Source: Sycobia sp. Sy_11 (Eukaryota; Arthropoda; Insecta; Hymenoptera; Epichrysomallidae). From it: a DNA stretch of 64,000 nt. The position numbers and the translations under genes are program-made. The stretch is taken from NCBI GenBank assembly GCA_018907035.1, contig JACCIC010000022.1:2177501-2241500 (forward strand), given 5' to 3'. The notes beneath the pieces are model-generated. The model was not told the origin of the DNA, made no database searches, and saw nothing but the letters and a program-made list of their open reading frames with translations. Below, in pieces: positions 12,672 to 26,860 of the stretch. Each line of letters opens with the position of its first letter. The stretch's first letter is position 1.

Positions 12672-13693
12672 CATCTAACAAGAAGAGACCATAACATTCG
12701 GGTCATGGATTTAGCTCTTAGTATTTGAAATACCACTGATATCGATGACCACTGTACAGTTATAGCATCTAACACTGTCCATTTTTCAAAATATGAATAC
12801 TCCAGATTTTGAATTAACTTTCTTTCAACTTGTTTATATATGTTTAATGTACTATGCGTGTAATACAAATCTTTTTTTCAAGTAGTGTGGTTTTTACATA
12901 ATTTTATATATTAACTATTAAAATTTATATATACCTAAATTTAATTCATATAAATTTAACATTCAAATCTGAAGCATCATATGCGATTATTAAATATAAG
13001 ATGAATAATAGTATGTTACTCAAAGTAAGATTAAAATTTTTTTCTCTATGCTGATACTATTTAAACCTTTAGAAAATATAAATATCATACAAAATCTTAA
13101 ATATCATCAAATTTATTAATAATATATACGACTTTTATTTCTCAAAAAATGTTGTTTGAAAAAAATAACTCGAAAAATGACAAGTTTTAATTTTAAGAAG
13201 CCTCATAAAGATCTTATTTTCTTCTAAAACTCTCTAAGTCTAAAATAAGTAGATAGGAAAAATAAATATCAGTTATGAAAGTTATTTTCTTTTTTTTAAG
13301 AGAAAAACAATACGAATGCAATACATGGTTTTCTCTTTGACTGATATCTATAACTATCTTAAATTTTATGCAATTCGCCCAGCATTCTTGGCACTTTTAG
13401 CCTCGAGGCAGACTTCGCCCCTCCCCCCACCTTACTTTTTCCGAACGAACTCACGAAAGATGAAATTTTTCTCAACCTCGAAGGGAAAAACTTCGATTTG
13501 TTTCACGAATCTGCCGCCTTCGCCGAACTTGAGATGAACTTCTATTGCAACAAACAGGAATAAAAGCGAGTTAGCCATGCCCGTACGCGTTCGATTTCTG
13601 CAAAAGTTGATTTTTTTCACGTCATCATCTTTCTCGCGACAAAAACGTTATTTATGCTCGAATGCCCAGGAGACCAACAAGGTGGAGAAAAAT
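12672..13693. other. AT-rich non-coding stretch
   Basis: No gene was recognised. A slightly GC-richer segment (about 13375-13560) has open frames on both strands with no known domain. Confidence 0.5.
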
Positions 13694-13720
13694 AGAGAGA
13701 AGAGAGAGAGAGAGAGAGAA
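13694..13720. repeat. (GA)n microsatellite
   Basis: Short GA array. Confidence 0.9.
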
Positions 13721-13918
13721 GCTATAGATTATCAGTAGACATAGGGTCACATTGCGGAAAACAGTACTTTCGGGCCTCGTAAACGCATCACCTAAACACA
13801 TTTCACGGCCTCATGCCGCGTGTACGTACGGTTCAGCCATTATGCAATATCTCAAAAGCGCCTTTTTGCAATATCTCAGAATCATCCGTGTACTGTAGCG
13901 GCTGTACAGAAATAAAGG

Positions 13919-13948
13919 AAGAGAGAGAGAGAGAGAGAAAGAGAGAGG
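13919..13948. repeat. (GA)n microsatellite
   Basis: Second short GA array, about 200 bp from the previous one and on the same strand. Confidence 0.9.
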
Positions 13949-14655
13949 GAAGGTTTAATCATGCCGAGAAATACTGTACTGCAATAGTAAATACATGGAT
14001 AATTCTTCCCACTAGAGGAATCCTCAGAGGATGTGAAATAATGATTCAATATTTGTTTCGTGTAACTGTATATTAATTACTTCTATATATCTACTCGAAA
14101 ATTGTCAAACAAATATAACCTTCAAATGAAAAAAATTTTCCGTATAATTCGTATGAGTGGATCATCGAAGAGCTGTTAGCGTAAGCTAACATTGACAACT
14201 CGAGCGTTACGAGGGTTCTTAATTCGCGGAGGTTATAAATTCTAAACCAGAAATGCCTGAAAGAAATATAATATATAAATATATCATAGTATAGCGTAAC
14301 CTGAAGTGTAGTTTTTGTTTTCATCTTTTGAAAGACGAAATAACATTTTTGATGAAGGCGTACACGGGCGGGCTTTAAATTTTTGATCGATATGTGAACA
14401 AATAGATCTGTTTTAAAATAAACATTAAAGACGGATATTTTTAAACAGATACGTAATCTATTTCTTATCGGTGCAACAGAAAAAGATATGCAATATTTTC
14501 GTATAATTAAGTTACTTTTCGAGCTCTAAATACTGTCTCTAGATGTAGTAGTCTAAATACCGTCACTAGGAAGGAACGTTATTTAGTGCCTTTAAGATGT
14601 ATATGTATTGATTCAATTTCTATCTAAATCTTGATTCAACTTCTAACTCATTCTT

Positions 14656-14657
<2 letters not shown>
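13949..14657. other. AT-rich non-coding stretch
   Basis: No gene or repeat was recognised. Confidence 0.55.

Positions 14658-14714
<57 letters not shown>
14658..14714. repeat. (TA)n microsatellite
   Basis: About 57 bp of perfect TA repeat. Confidence 0.95.
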
Positions 14715-14716
<2 letters not shown>

Positions 14717-15910
14717 ATATTACAAAACATAAACGTCATCGTCAAACTTTTATTTATTGAATAAATAATTTAATAAAAAAACACTTTTATTACCTTTCTC
14801 TTATTTGAAAATCAAAAGTATGATACAATCCATGATTCGGTCGACTTTTTCATATATGATAAAATATTGTTAAAGACTAGAAAGCAAACTAATTGTATAC
14901 ATACATGAAAGCATACGGTCTCACGAAGTAAATAATCAACAGCTGTAATGAAATCTACTATTTTTTTCTATCATGGACGAACATTAGATTTTCGTTGCTG
15001 CATACCTTTCGCGATGCGAGGGTCGTTTTCACAGCTACATGAGTATATGTATATATCGCCACCAAATTGCCTGCATATTCGAGTAACCCTTCCGTAATAT
15101 ATACACCGCGATTGACTAGTAGATAATCGAATCATCGGTTATTATCAATTATCAACCTTGTGCTCTCTAGCTCCAATAAGTAATGTGTTACAGATATTGT
15201 TGTAGATATTTTTATTCTTTCCAAATATTAAGAATTTTTTTCTCTCTATAAATGAACATCATTCTATTTAACGCGCAAATAAATCTTGTTATAATGTAAT
15301 TCTAAAAATGGCTTTACCTCGCTGATAAATTTCTTCATCGGGTAGAAGGAATCCCTTTTTATCCTAATAATATAATATGCTAACTCGTGGATGGACCTTA
15401 AAATAATGTCGTTTCAACGGCTAAATAGATTGGCGTAAAAGAGCACTATTTAAAAACATGAAATTCATGAAAATATTGCATCAAGGATTCGCTAAATTTA
15501 GAGCGAGAAAAACGGATGTGGACAAGTTATGGATAAAAGATTATTTTAATCCAAATACTTGAGAGTGGGTTCACCTCCGATATAATCGTTTTTATTTGCA
15601 AGTGACTCGGGAGTAGCATCCGGTACGCGTTTGGCCGAGTTAACAAAGCCAAATCGAACGAGATTACCATTCCCCGTTTCTCTCATGTAATTACCATCTT
15701 CCCGAAAAGGAAAATAAAAGAAAAACAGAATCAGTTTTCTTCCCTCAAGCATTTAACTCTCAATTTGACTCCCACCATCATCCTCCGACCTCTCCCATGC
15801 ATTCAAGATGAACCAAGGACAATCCATATTTCTCTCGACTTCATAAAAATTATTAACTTCTTTTTTTTTTATTCTACGGGAGTGATATAATAAGGGCAAA
15901 TTTACTGCCA
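14715..15910. other. AT-rich non-coding stretch
   Basis: No gene was recognised. A mixed-composition block (about 15000-15145) might be conserved non-coding sequence, but this cannot be tested here. Confidence 0.5.

Positions 15911-15935
<25 letters not shown>
15911..15935. repeat. (AT)n microsatellite
   Basis: About 25 bp of perfect AT repeat. Confidence 0.9.
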
Positions 15936-15941
<6 letters not shown>

Positions 15942-16619
15942 CAAAAAACATTTAACTGATTATGAATATTTCATAAGAGTATAGAGCTCAAGAATTTTGA
16001 ATCTTTGAACAAATTAAAGGCTATACGAAAAAAATGTCTATGAAAATTACTTCAATTGTTAGAAAGAATATTGGTATATGCAGTATATTATAAGGATTAT
16101 TTTGTAGGGAACAACATAAATATTGTTAAATAAACGAGCATTTGTTTAACGTATCAAAACTGACTAAACTATTAAACAAGCGTTAAATATTTTAAGCTAA
16201 CAAAAAAAATATTTTCTCAAATTCTTTTTTGAATACATGCGACAGATATGTCTAAAAATCTAAACTTATATCAAAATCAGAAAGTAAATTTCTTCCGTAT
16301 AAGTTGAAAAAATTGTTAACTGCTGTACTATTTAATCGTCTTTAAAGTATAAAACGAAATTTGATCGTTTAGCTAAAAAAGATAATGATTACTGTACTAT
16401 TAGTATCACATGGTTGTAGCATAATTTTCATAAATAATAAACTCTCGATTTAAATGTGATTTAAAACATTTTTTTACCATTGACTTCCACTAGATTCAAT
16501 TCCTCCTTTTCCGTCTTCTTCTATTACTCCATTTTCTCGTATTTTCTCAGTATATAAGACTTGCATATTTTTGATAAAAAGTATTACCAATGATAAGAGA
16601 CGAAAGTTCTCGAGGAGGG
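15936..16619. other. AT-rich non-coding stretch
   Basis: Nothing recognised. Confidence 0.55.
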
Positions 16620-16630
16620 ACAGAGAAAGG

Positions 16631-16693
<63 letters not shown>
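16620..16693. repeat. (GA)n microsatellite
   Basis: About 74 bp GA array, convergent to the CT array at 16895-16975 across a 200-bp spacer of mixed composition. Confidence 0.95.
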
Positions 16694-16892
16694 TGAAAGA
16701 ATGAAGGCGAAGGAGACATGACACGACGAATAGTCCAACGAAGGCAGGCTTCTGTGAAAATTTTCTCGGGTGACACGTTTATAAGACACTTCCAGCCATT
16801 TGTTAGCCACCAGGTGTTTTCCGAGTCTGGTCTTGCCCGGCACTGTGTCAAGCTCCTTTGCGCGCGCACCTCACAGTTTCTCATTTTTGGTG

Positions 16893-16894
<2 letters not shown>
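16694..16894. other. Unique spacer between convergent GA and CT arrays
   Basis: A 200-bp moderately GC segment. A donor-like GGTGAGT occurs at its right edge (about 16889-16895), but no acceptor or coding homology supports an exon. Confidence 0.35.

Positions 16895-16975
<81 letters not shown>
16895..16975. repeat. (CT)n microsatellite
   Basis: About 80 bp CT array, complementary to the GA array at 16620-16693. The pair could form a long stem in single-stranded nucleic acid. Confidence 0.95.
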
Positions 16976-16979
<4 letters not shown>

Positions 16980-18451
16980 TTCTGTTTCTCTGCCATACGC
17001 ATACAGTTTACGGAGATACGTGGGTCAATGTAAACTATCTTATCCAGTGCATAGTCGCCGAAGATTAAGAGATCATTTTGCTATAACAAAAGAGTAACAT
17101 TAATCCTCCTTTAAACTTGCGCAAACTTACCGAAGTTTACAGTTTCTTTTATACAGCAGAATTAATAATGATGAAAGAGACTTCTTTTACGTATGTGCAC
17201 GCGTGAATGGACCGTATTTAAATTACATTGTTCTCTTTAAATATCGTTATTTTAAACGCGATCCATGTTTCTACTGTATTAATAATGAATGCCCATGAAA
17301 GATTACGTACAAATTATCTCGCGTGATTACATGTCATCCTATCGATCAGCTACCATAATAATTCTCTGTTGAAAAACCCTATATATTAACGATTGTACGA
17401 TTGTAAATTAAAAATTATCCTGTATTTTGACTTTCGGAAACTAACTGCTGCAAAGCAAAAAGGCAAATTAGTATTTGGGTATTGTATTTCACAAAAAACA
17501 GAATCAATTAAACCTAAATAAAATTTTCCTTATTGAATTAAACTAAATGCGCAAAAAACTTACATTTAAAGAGTGGAGTAAAATGCCTTTAAAATCCAAT
17601 AACGTGAAACTATAATACAATAAGATATCAAACTTTTATCTATTTGGCAGTTTTTGATTTATTTATTACAACATTTTTAATTTATTATATCGAGTGCTTT
17701 AAGTTCGCTTATACGCTTGATTGCACTGTGGAATAATCCTGTATAGTGATGTGAGATCCTATAGGGAACGGGTTATTTCCCAAGTTGTTCCGAGGTTTGT
17801 ATTCTTTGAGCATATGGAAGCTCTACATAAAAGCATTTTATTTGACAATATTAAATTTTATTTTCTAAAATTTTATATGTATATTAGTTCTCAACATTTT
17901 AGATAATATGACAATTATAACCAACAATTATAATTACATATTTGATAGTAATATAAGAGACCCTTGAATTTTCGAAAATTGAATCTCAATCACTATTTGA
18001 AAACTAAGATTTCAATGACATATCTTTATAAGAATTTCTAATTACGTATTTTATTTGTTCAAACAACACATGGCTGAAAAGTCTCGAGCCTTACCAATAG
18101 ATAAGGCTAGTTTTGTGAATCTTTGACGTTCTCAAAATGTGCAAAAACTGTTAAACAATTGACGGATAAAAGAGAGCATTGTATCAAAAATACGATGCAG
18201 ATAACAAAGAATTAACAGTCAATGCAATATTACGCGATCCGCACACGTGAATGTATATGCATTTCTCCTATATACGTAAGAATTCACAAATCGATGTATA
18301 CCTCCGGAGCTAAAAAGAATATTCCCCCTTCAGCGCTCGATGGGCGAGCAGTAAAAAAGAAAGAGATAGAAATTTTCGGCAGTCGAAGCACGTCTTCGAA
18401 AACGGAAATTCCATTGAAACTCGCTTTAGCTCCACAGCGGATGGTTTGGCT
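16976..18451. other. AT-rich non-coding stretch
   Basis: No gene was recognised. Open frames near 17721-17906 and 18222-18473 have no domain signature. Confidence 0.5.
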
Positions 18452-18519
18452 TGAGAGGAAAGAACGGGAGTAGAGAAAGAGAGGGAGAGAGCGTGAGAGA
18501 GTGAGAGAGAACGAGAGAA
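18452..18519. repeat. Degenerate GA-rich array
   Basis: Imperfect GA repeat with interspersed CGT and CG, convergent to the CT array starting at 18662. Confidence 0.8.
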
Positions 18520-18661
18520 CGCGGATGGTGGAAGGAGATTGTCCAGCTGGTGGAAGACTCATGACGCCCATTAATTGCTCCATTCTTCCGTCGAAGTTGC
18601 CGGTCATGAATTCCCAAGCGGTAGCGCTTAAAAGAAAAGACACGCAACTTTTCTCTATTCC

Positions 18662-18840
<179 letters not shown>

Positions 18841-20175
18841 ACTTTCTTCCCCTTCCTTTTCCTTCCACCAACGTTTTACGATGCTTGAAGAAGAGAAAAG
18901 AGTCAAAGAATGACGAAGAAACGTCTTCGTAAGGGGAGAAGAGAGTAAGGGATCGATTGAAATTATTCGTTGAAGTTTACCTAGTCTTGAAAATGTAATT
19001 GGAATCCCATTTCAATTCTTAAATAATACCGATTTTGAAAGTTTTTCGTTTCGAGAGAATTACACAAATTAAATAATGCTAAAAAAAATTATCAGAATCT
19101 TAAATTGTCAAAGTGTTTTCTTCATTAATATTACCTCCAAGCGAATGCAAGAAAAATGAGATTTGTGTTTTATTAGCCGAAGATGAACTCCGCTTAACTA
19201 TTTATTTCTTAGAGCAATAAGTTAGAGCTGGATGTCCTAAAATTAAAAATACTGAATAGCTTTAAAATTACATTGTTTACATTTACGAAATTATATAAAA
19301 CTTGTATAATAATGAACTTACAATATTTATCTGCATGGCTATTTCAGTAGTTACATTATCTTCGATAACATGTCATCATATTCTTGAAGGTATATTAGCA
19401 TACCAATAAGCTTTGAAAATTATCTTAGGCACAATGACGAATCTTATTTCAATGGTTAATTATCATTAACCTACATTTCCTTATGTTTGAAATTATTTGT
19501 TTTATTTTCTAAATGTTCTGTACTGCATTGTCAAATGAGAGGGTGAATTTGTAAATGTATAAAAATAGTTCTATGGTAAAGCAAATTTATAAGAAAAATT
19601 TTACAGCTATTTTTTCATATGGATTATTTTTAAATTAATTTTTCAATTAATGTAATAAAATTGTCGCAGAACAATCTGATAAGACCAACCAGCATTGGCA
19701 AACATTGTTTTTTATTATAGTATTGTTAATAAAATTAGACAGCACTGACTATTACTTTTGTTTCATCTGATTTGAAAAATTATTTTTCATAAAAAATTTT
19801 ATTGAAAGAGGTTCATAATTATTAATATGAGTTAATTCATATTTTATGTAAATTGATTTCTTTCAAAATAAGATTTATTCGATAAATTTGATTTTTTCTC
19901 ACTCAAAAAATACATTTTAGAATCTTAAAGGATTATAATATAACACTATTAATTTAACATTAATAATGCTAATAACTTAAAGCTTCTTAATAAAGAAAAT
20001 ATACTAATAATTTACATACTATAGTTGGTTAACTACAATTAGTCTCGTAATTTCCATAAAATTTTCTAAAAAAAATTAAAACACTCTTAGCTAAGTAATA
20101 ATTTTGTGTAAGCTCTTTAAAGTACGTAACAAAATGAATGAAAATTCACAGAGTTTTTACCACCCCATCCACTTT
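18841..20175. other. AT-rich non-coding stretch
   Basis: No gene, repeat family or RNA gene was recognised. Confidence 0.55.
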
Positions 20176-20720
20176 TGTAATCTTGTAGTCTCTCTCTCCC
20201 TTACACTCTAATAAATACAATCCTAATTCTAATTCCCTCTCTTTCTCCCTCTTAAAATCGCCCTGCAGGCTATTTTGTGAGCATACGCAGTCGTCGACCA
20301 TCCTACATCCATAACTATACATTAGTAAGTTTATACTTAAATGTAGTCGCGAGCCAGCAAAGTATATATGCAAGATTCCTTTTCCCGTACCTCGTTAACT
20401 CTGCCTTTCTCTTTTTCTCTCGTTATGTCAGATGAACATTACTATAATCCTCCTGTTTGTCCTCATATTCTTAATGTATCGCCCACTGCCCTGTGCTGTA
20501 CATCTCTCTTTTTATATATCTCTTTCTCCCTATCTCTTTATGTCTCTATATCTTTCTCTCTCTTTATTCTCCATCCCTCTCTCTCTTTCTCTCTCTCTCT
20601 CTTTATGTCTCTCGCTCTTTCTCGCTCTCTTTATGTCTCTCTCTCCCTCTCTCTACTCCTATCTCTCTTTCTATTACTCTTTCTGTTCATCTCTATTTAC
20701 GTGTATATACGTATGTGCTG
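20176..20720. repeat. Degenerate pyrimidine-rich (CT) tract
   Basis: A long imperfect CT/TTTC-rich tract, densest at 20500-20700 with repeated CTCTTTATGTCT-like units. All three forward frames stay open because pyrimidine-only codons contain no stop, so these frames are not genes. Confidence 0.75.
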
Positions 20721-20820
20721 CCCTCTCCTCACTTATTTCATTCTCACGCTCATTTTCACCGTTTTCTCAAAGAACTCTAATGGCACGACGCCACGCACGC
20801 GAGGTATTTGGACACAATTG

Positions 20821-21640
20821 CAACTAAATACGGCATTTCAGGAGATAATTTAATTTGCCTTTTTTATATTCCAATTTTTTGCCTAAAAATGTATTTTTAA
20901 CCACACCCTCTTAATTCTGTTAAACGAGAACGAGTTTAGGATGAATATCGTAAAAAATTATTGGATATAACTTTGAATACATTTAATTATAACGAATTTT
21001 GTTTTTATCCGAAATAATTATGTACTGTTATATATTATATAACTTTAGCAGCAAAGCCGAAAAATTCGAAAACAAAATAGAATTATTAACACAGTATGTG
21101 CTATTATTAAAAATAAGACTGTCAAATGATACGCGATAATTATAAGTTGCAGAAAGTACATAATAAAATATAATAAAGCATTTTCTTGTAAAACTTGACT
21201 GAAATATAAAATTAGATGTGTTGATAAAACAGATCTATATTGACCAGGCACAAAGCTGCTTCTTTTGATTTGCAGTAGATAATCATGGGACTGGTCCTAT
21301 TTTAAGCTTTAATGTATAGTCTAAACATGTCTCGAAGTTTCAGATCAAGCTCGAGTTTAACGAATTCTATTTATACTTGAGAGGTAATTTTTAAATATGT
21401 ACGCGTATCGACGTTTTCATAAAACTGACACAAGTTCGATAAAAAAAAAGTCAAACGGGTAAAAATAAAATTACTCCACCGCAGCTTTTTTAGCGATATA
21501 TGGTTTTAAAAAATGCGTTGCTTTAAAAAGAGTAGATTCAATTGCAGCGAATCAATATTGTACACAGAGTCATTAAATCTAGAAAGATCGGGGAATTAAA
21601 AAGACAAAAAAATAAAGAAAAAAAAGAACATATACTATCC
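20821..21640. other. AT-rich non-coding stretch
   Basis: Nothing recognised. Confidence 0.55.
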
Positions 21641-22320
21641 TCCCAACCGCGATCCCCGATAACATCCACTCTGTAGCGGATCCACCGTACTACATATAGT
21701 CCTCGCAGGGCTTTCGTTGTCCCCGGATATTCGACTGCGGTCGGACGCGCGTACCCGGGCGGCCCTCCCGTCCCGAACCCCCCCCCCCCACCAGCGAGCG
21801 CCCAATCTCCCCATATTCCGCTCGCTCGGCAAACGGCGCGGCGCGCGGACGTCGCGTCGTCGACAGCTAGAGCTCGCCCGTGCCCGTGCGGTCGGGTACC
21901 TCGCCCCCTCCTCCCTTCGGCGCTGTATCGCCGCAAGCACCGACGGTGGATGTCATCAAAGGCGTGCATGCGTGCTCTCTACCTACACCCCTGCCTCCTT
22001 CTCGTGCCCGTGTAAATCGAAACTCGCCGGGCGTTGGCGCTTCTAATTAGAAATTAATTGTACACGCGGAGCAAAGATAGACAAAGCCAGAAAGAGAGAG
22101 AGAGAGAGAGAGAGGAGAGGCCGGAGAGTTGGATGTCCAGACTGGTAATTCGCCGCCTGAAGTTTGGTAGTGGAGGTAGGAAGGGGTCAGTACGGGATGG
22201 AGGTGAGAACTGAGTTAAAGAAGGTCAGAGAGCGCAGCTCGATGCCTGACTCGTCATGGAAGTGAAACGGTTGTGTTGCGTAGGTGTATACAGTGAGGGG
22301 CGCGGTAGAAGTAAGCGTAC
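21641..22320. other. GC-rich CpG island
   Basis: CpG-dense block with open frames of 100-140 codons on both strands and no recognisable domain. It has a poly(C) run near 21780 and a GA array at 22088-22115. It is a candidate regulatory element or unannotated 5' exon. Confidence 0.4.
22088..22115. repeat. (GA)n microsatellite
   Basis: Short GA array inside the GC-rich island. Confidence 0.9.
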
Positions 22321-23699
22321 TTAAAATTAATCACGCAAGGATAGAAATGTTACCATTTCAGTGAGAGTTTTGATAGTATTATCTGCGACAGTACATCGTA
22401 CGTTAATATTAGAATCTTATTTTCTTTATTTCGCAATTTTATTAATAACTTATTATTGAATAATTAATCTTAGTTTAATTAAAAGGAAAATATTTTGTAG
22501 AAAAATAATTCGAATGATCAATGAAACTAAAGAGGAAAAAAACAAATAGAAAGTAAAATCAATAATAAAAATTTTTTTAGGGGTTGTAGTATTTTGTCAA
22601 ATGTAATACTAAATTACTCGTGGTCTTAAAAATAGAACGTATATTTAAAAAAATAAATACAATCGCTGCCGATTTACGTATCAAAGTTTGATTTTTAAAG
22701 ATATACCCTATTTTAATATATATATGGAAAAATTCCCAATGTTTTAAAGTTTTCACCAATGCAGTATATACACGCGTTGCATTTTACTGCGCTAAAGGGA
22801 AAAAAGCTTTTATTTTAACACGAGCGACGGCTCGATATCGCTCGTTATTTCAAAATGCATATTTTTTTTTATTTAAAATATAAAACGCAAATCACCGTGC
22901 ATGCCCGTACCATTACGATATAATGATTATTTTTACCGAGGATGCACGACGACCCATGAAAACGGCGATTTTCAGCCTGCAGTATCGCGGAAACAAGATT
23001 CGAAGATTAACAATTTTTATCGAAATTTAAAAATACACACAAGGTCGTATTGCAGAAGCGTCTGCGTATTCATTTAGAAGACCATTTTTTAGGTTATTTT
23101 TTGATTATCAAATTTAAGATTTTTAATACTCCGTAAATTATTCAACATTTTTGTAGAATAAAATGCTTTGTTTCTATTGTAAATAAATGTAGAACTTTTG
23201 TAGAAAATACTAATATTAAAATTTGCAAATAGAATGGTTAAATATATCAAAATACAACTTCATTACTTTACCTTAAAAATCATAAATTACTGTAGGCAGC
23301 TAATAGAATATAAAAACATGTTAAATATAAACTTATTTTACAAGTTAACTAAAATACATGGCAAGCAGCAATAATGTTATAATTTTTATACGGTTAATTT
23401 TACGTATTTATTTTATTTGCATTATCATATTGACATATTTTATAAATTTATAATTTTTTTATTTATAAATAATTTTTATTTATAATTTTTATTTAAAATA
23501 AAATAATATTAGGTTATTTCAAAACTAATAACTTACATTCACTGATAGTTGATGATTTTTTTATTTTGATCAAGATTAAGTGAACTTCAGTGACCATATC
23601 CATTTTTTATATTTTAAGATTTGTAAAAGACAATTATTTTGTCCTGAGTCCATTCTTGAAATATACTTCCGGCAATCGTTCACAACGTCTCTTGCAAAG
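22321..23699. other. AT-rich non-coding stretch
   Basis: Nothing recognised. There is an A/T simple-sequence tract around 23455-23510. Confidence 0.55.
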
Positions 23700-24130
23700 C
23701 ACATAATTACGACTTTGGATGTCTCCTCCCCTACCCACTCCCTCTATCAATCTCTTTTTATTCTCCCTTTGTGTTAACAACGCTTCTCTACCCTTATTTT
23801 ACAGCAATTTCTACACATGCATCGTGTCCCCTGATCGATTCACCTCTCTGTCTTTGTCGCCGGCTCACCTCCCCCCTGCACTCAGCACGCCGCGTATAAC
23901 CGATCACTCGAGGTGAGAGTCTAGACACCCCCGGTCGGAATTCCGATGAATGAAGTGAAATAGTTTTCCTACCCACCGGCTGTTTGTCACGACCGCGCCG
24001 CGCCTCTCGAATCGCCGCTCGGGCGTCGCGGTGATGTCGGGGCGATCACCCACGAAACTGTTCTCCGTGGCTAATTTCTCACACACACCCCTCCCCCCTG
24101 CTGTTGTCAACGCTCTCAATCGTTTTAGGG
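23700..24130. other. Moderately GC-rich block
   Basis: Mixed composition with CpG-containing segments at about 23990-24060. Open frames occur on both strands without recognisable domains, so no CDS is called. Confidence 0.35.
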
Positions 24131-25480
24131 GAATCATTGGAAATTGCAATTGATCGAACTTCGGAGGTTTTCTTGCGGTTAAAAGAGGAAAGATCACGGT
24201 TAACTCATTCAAGCTCACTTCAAAAAATACTACTTTTCTGATACCCATCAATATTAATAATATAAATGAAACAGATATCGCGCGCACAACGCAAAGTAAG
24301 CAGCAATATATACTATTACGGTTTTGAATTTGTACAACAAGACAAATAACATTTACACACTTTTTCTATAACTTCGAATTAGATGATACATTTTGTTGCC
24401 AAAGACCATTTTAATTTCTTTACTAAAACACGAATAATTAATCTCACTATAAATACACATTACTCACCCGGGGCATCCAAAATTGGTTTTCACAAGGATA
24501 AGGTTTGATTTAAGACGGGAATGTGTATTTGAAAGGGGTTAGAATCAATACCGAAATATTCTTTGCTAAATTATTAAATTTATTCAATTTAATAGGCATA
24601 AAAAACTTCCACTCAATGAGTGAACAAAAAAAACCGTTTTCAAAGCAAATAAGAAAAATTAAATTAAGAAGACACAAAACTTTACAAAAATATTGAAATA
24701 CTTTAATCAATATACTGTCTTTCCTAATAATAGATATTATTTTTATATTCATAGTATTATTCTTTCGGTTAACTCGATTCAAAATAATTCTAAAACTGTT
24801 TTGAACTTAATCGAAAACTCGCATATACTTAGTCAGTTGTAATTTCTAATATTATTTATCGAAATATAAATTTTATTAATAATATAGAAATTTAAAAAAA
24901 AAAAACAAAATTTTCGATCCAAACAAATATAATTTGAAATGTTTTAAATTCGAATATTCTATTCATTATTCTTATAAATTGATTTTAAAATTGAGAGGCC
25001 ATACTTAATCAGTAATTTTCATTAGATTATAAATATCAATCATATTTGTTATTATTATATTACTATTTTATTGTGCAAGCAAATCTAAGAGAAATATTAT
25101 TACTTTACAACCAATCAAGATTAGTAGTTCAAATGAAGCAGTTATCAAGTAATTAATTTTACGAGTATATTTATTACCTAGTAATTTTTATTAAATAGTA
25201 ATAAAAGTAAATTTTTTTGAAAATAAAAACTCTAATAAAAAGGTTTTTCATCTTTTATATCTGTGGAATCACTATCACGAAATCCATAATTCAGCCTCTT
25301 AAACTCGTGCATTATAATCTAAACCCATTATTTGCATAATAACATCAGTATGCCAGAATTTATTCGGGAAACGCGCACGTTCCAAATGTGATTTAAATCA
25401 CGGCAACAATGGAGCTCGCACAATCCACCATAATTTAATACTATCCATCAAAGAACGAAAATTGAACCAGATTTACTTAC
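24131..25480. other. AT-rich non-coding stretch
   Basis: Nothing recognised. Confidence 0.55.
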
Positions 25481-25882
25481 GGGGCGTCGCAATCAAAGCG
25501 TCCCCCCGTTCGACTATGCGCTGACTCGCTCCACTGACCCGCCTGGCGAAACACGGCAGCCAGCGGCGGTGCGCCGCGCCGTCAGTGCAGCGACGTCATT
25601 AACGCATAATTTATCGCTTGCCCTGATAAATTTTAAGCCACATACAGTTGCTGCTCACCTTTACACGGTGCCAACTAACGGCGAAGTATCCACGAGTGCT
25701 CCGGGAAACGAAGTTCATTACATTGGCAAACCGAAAAACAGTTATTCGAAATTGTCAAATTTAGGAGAGGGGAAGGGATCAACATCCAATTACAAATTTC
25801 ATCCCAAATATTTGACAATGTATGCTGCTAATTCTACATCTCTGTTTATGATCCGCATAAACAGAATATCTCGTGGTCGGTA

Positions 25883-25966
<84 letters not shown>

Positions 25967-26860
25967 CGCTCGCTCCTCTTGGCTCTCCGTACCGTGAGCA
26001 ACGTTTTCGGTGTAAGATTTTGAAAGCCCTTAATAAGCCGATGTTTAAGTGTAGTCGACACAATCAGCCAAGTTTAATTTGCAGATGTCCCTATGCTGGC
26101 TGTAAATGAACAGCACCTCGACAATAGCGCCTTCATCCCCGTCTCATACATCTTGGGATACGCGTGTAAAAGGACTATGCAGTACGGACGAGACAAAGGA
26201 GGAATTAGGCCGATCTCGCCTCCATGAGGGTTTACCCGTACGAAGAGACAGGTCAGGGCCATTGCGTTATTATCGGGGTCATTGGATCAATATCGTACAA
26301 AGGTCATTGGATTCTTCTTTTCTTGGTGTATCCAATAACGAAGTATTACGTATAGTTGTGCAAAGTTGAACATTTTGTCTGTTACATAGACTGCAGACTT
26401 ATCCCAATCATCATCATAAACTAAAAACTGAATAAGCTATCAATAATCAAGAAATAAATAAGCTATCGAGCAATAAATTTTTATTGCATAAATCTCAGAG
26501 CTATATACTTGTTTTGAGAGTAATGGTACTCAAGGTATACAAAAAAAAGAGAAATCGGAAGCATATGCAACGCAACGTTTTCGTTTGCACGAGCTCTTCC
26601 CCATCCAATCCGACAAGACCCCGCTACATTTGTGCATAAATCAGGATTAAGCTTCCGGGGCAGAGCCACCGTGACACGGGCGATAATACCTTGCCCGCAC
26701 ATAATGGGCTATATGATCAGGAGAACTTTTTACGCACCTCCGAGTTTTCGTCGCTCGCTGCGCGATTATCTACTGGTGGAGTACGGAGGGCTTAAAATCG
26801 ATCGCTGAAATAGAAGTCGGCGAAGGAAAGAGCGAGAGAGACAGCTAACGAGCGCTTCGC
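25481..26860. other. Mixed-composition block around a CT array
   Basis: CpG-containing pieces at about 25490-25600, 26105-26290 and 26690-26870 flank the CT microsatellite. Open frames run through the repeat but show no domain and no conserved start context. These may be conserved non-coding elements. Confidence 0.35.
25884..25977. repeat. (CT)n microsatellite
   Basis: About 94 bp CT array with a TGTGT interruption, ending in CTCGCTCGCT units. Confidence 0.95.

Noticed and set aside
16718..16898. Host exon ending at a GGTGAGT donor-like site
   Set aside because: No acceptor, domain or coding bias. The donor-like match abuts a CT array and is easily a chance event.
16474..17068. Several 77-136-codon frames on both strands
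   Set aside because: All are translations of the GA and CT arrays plus short unique flanks. Dinucleotide repeats without stops hold all frames open.
20368..20853. 161-codon plus-strand frame resembling a membrane protein
   Set aside because: The hydrophobic Ser/Leu/Phe composition comes from the pyrimidine-rich tract. All three forward frames look alike.
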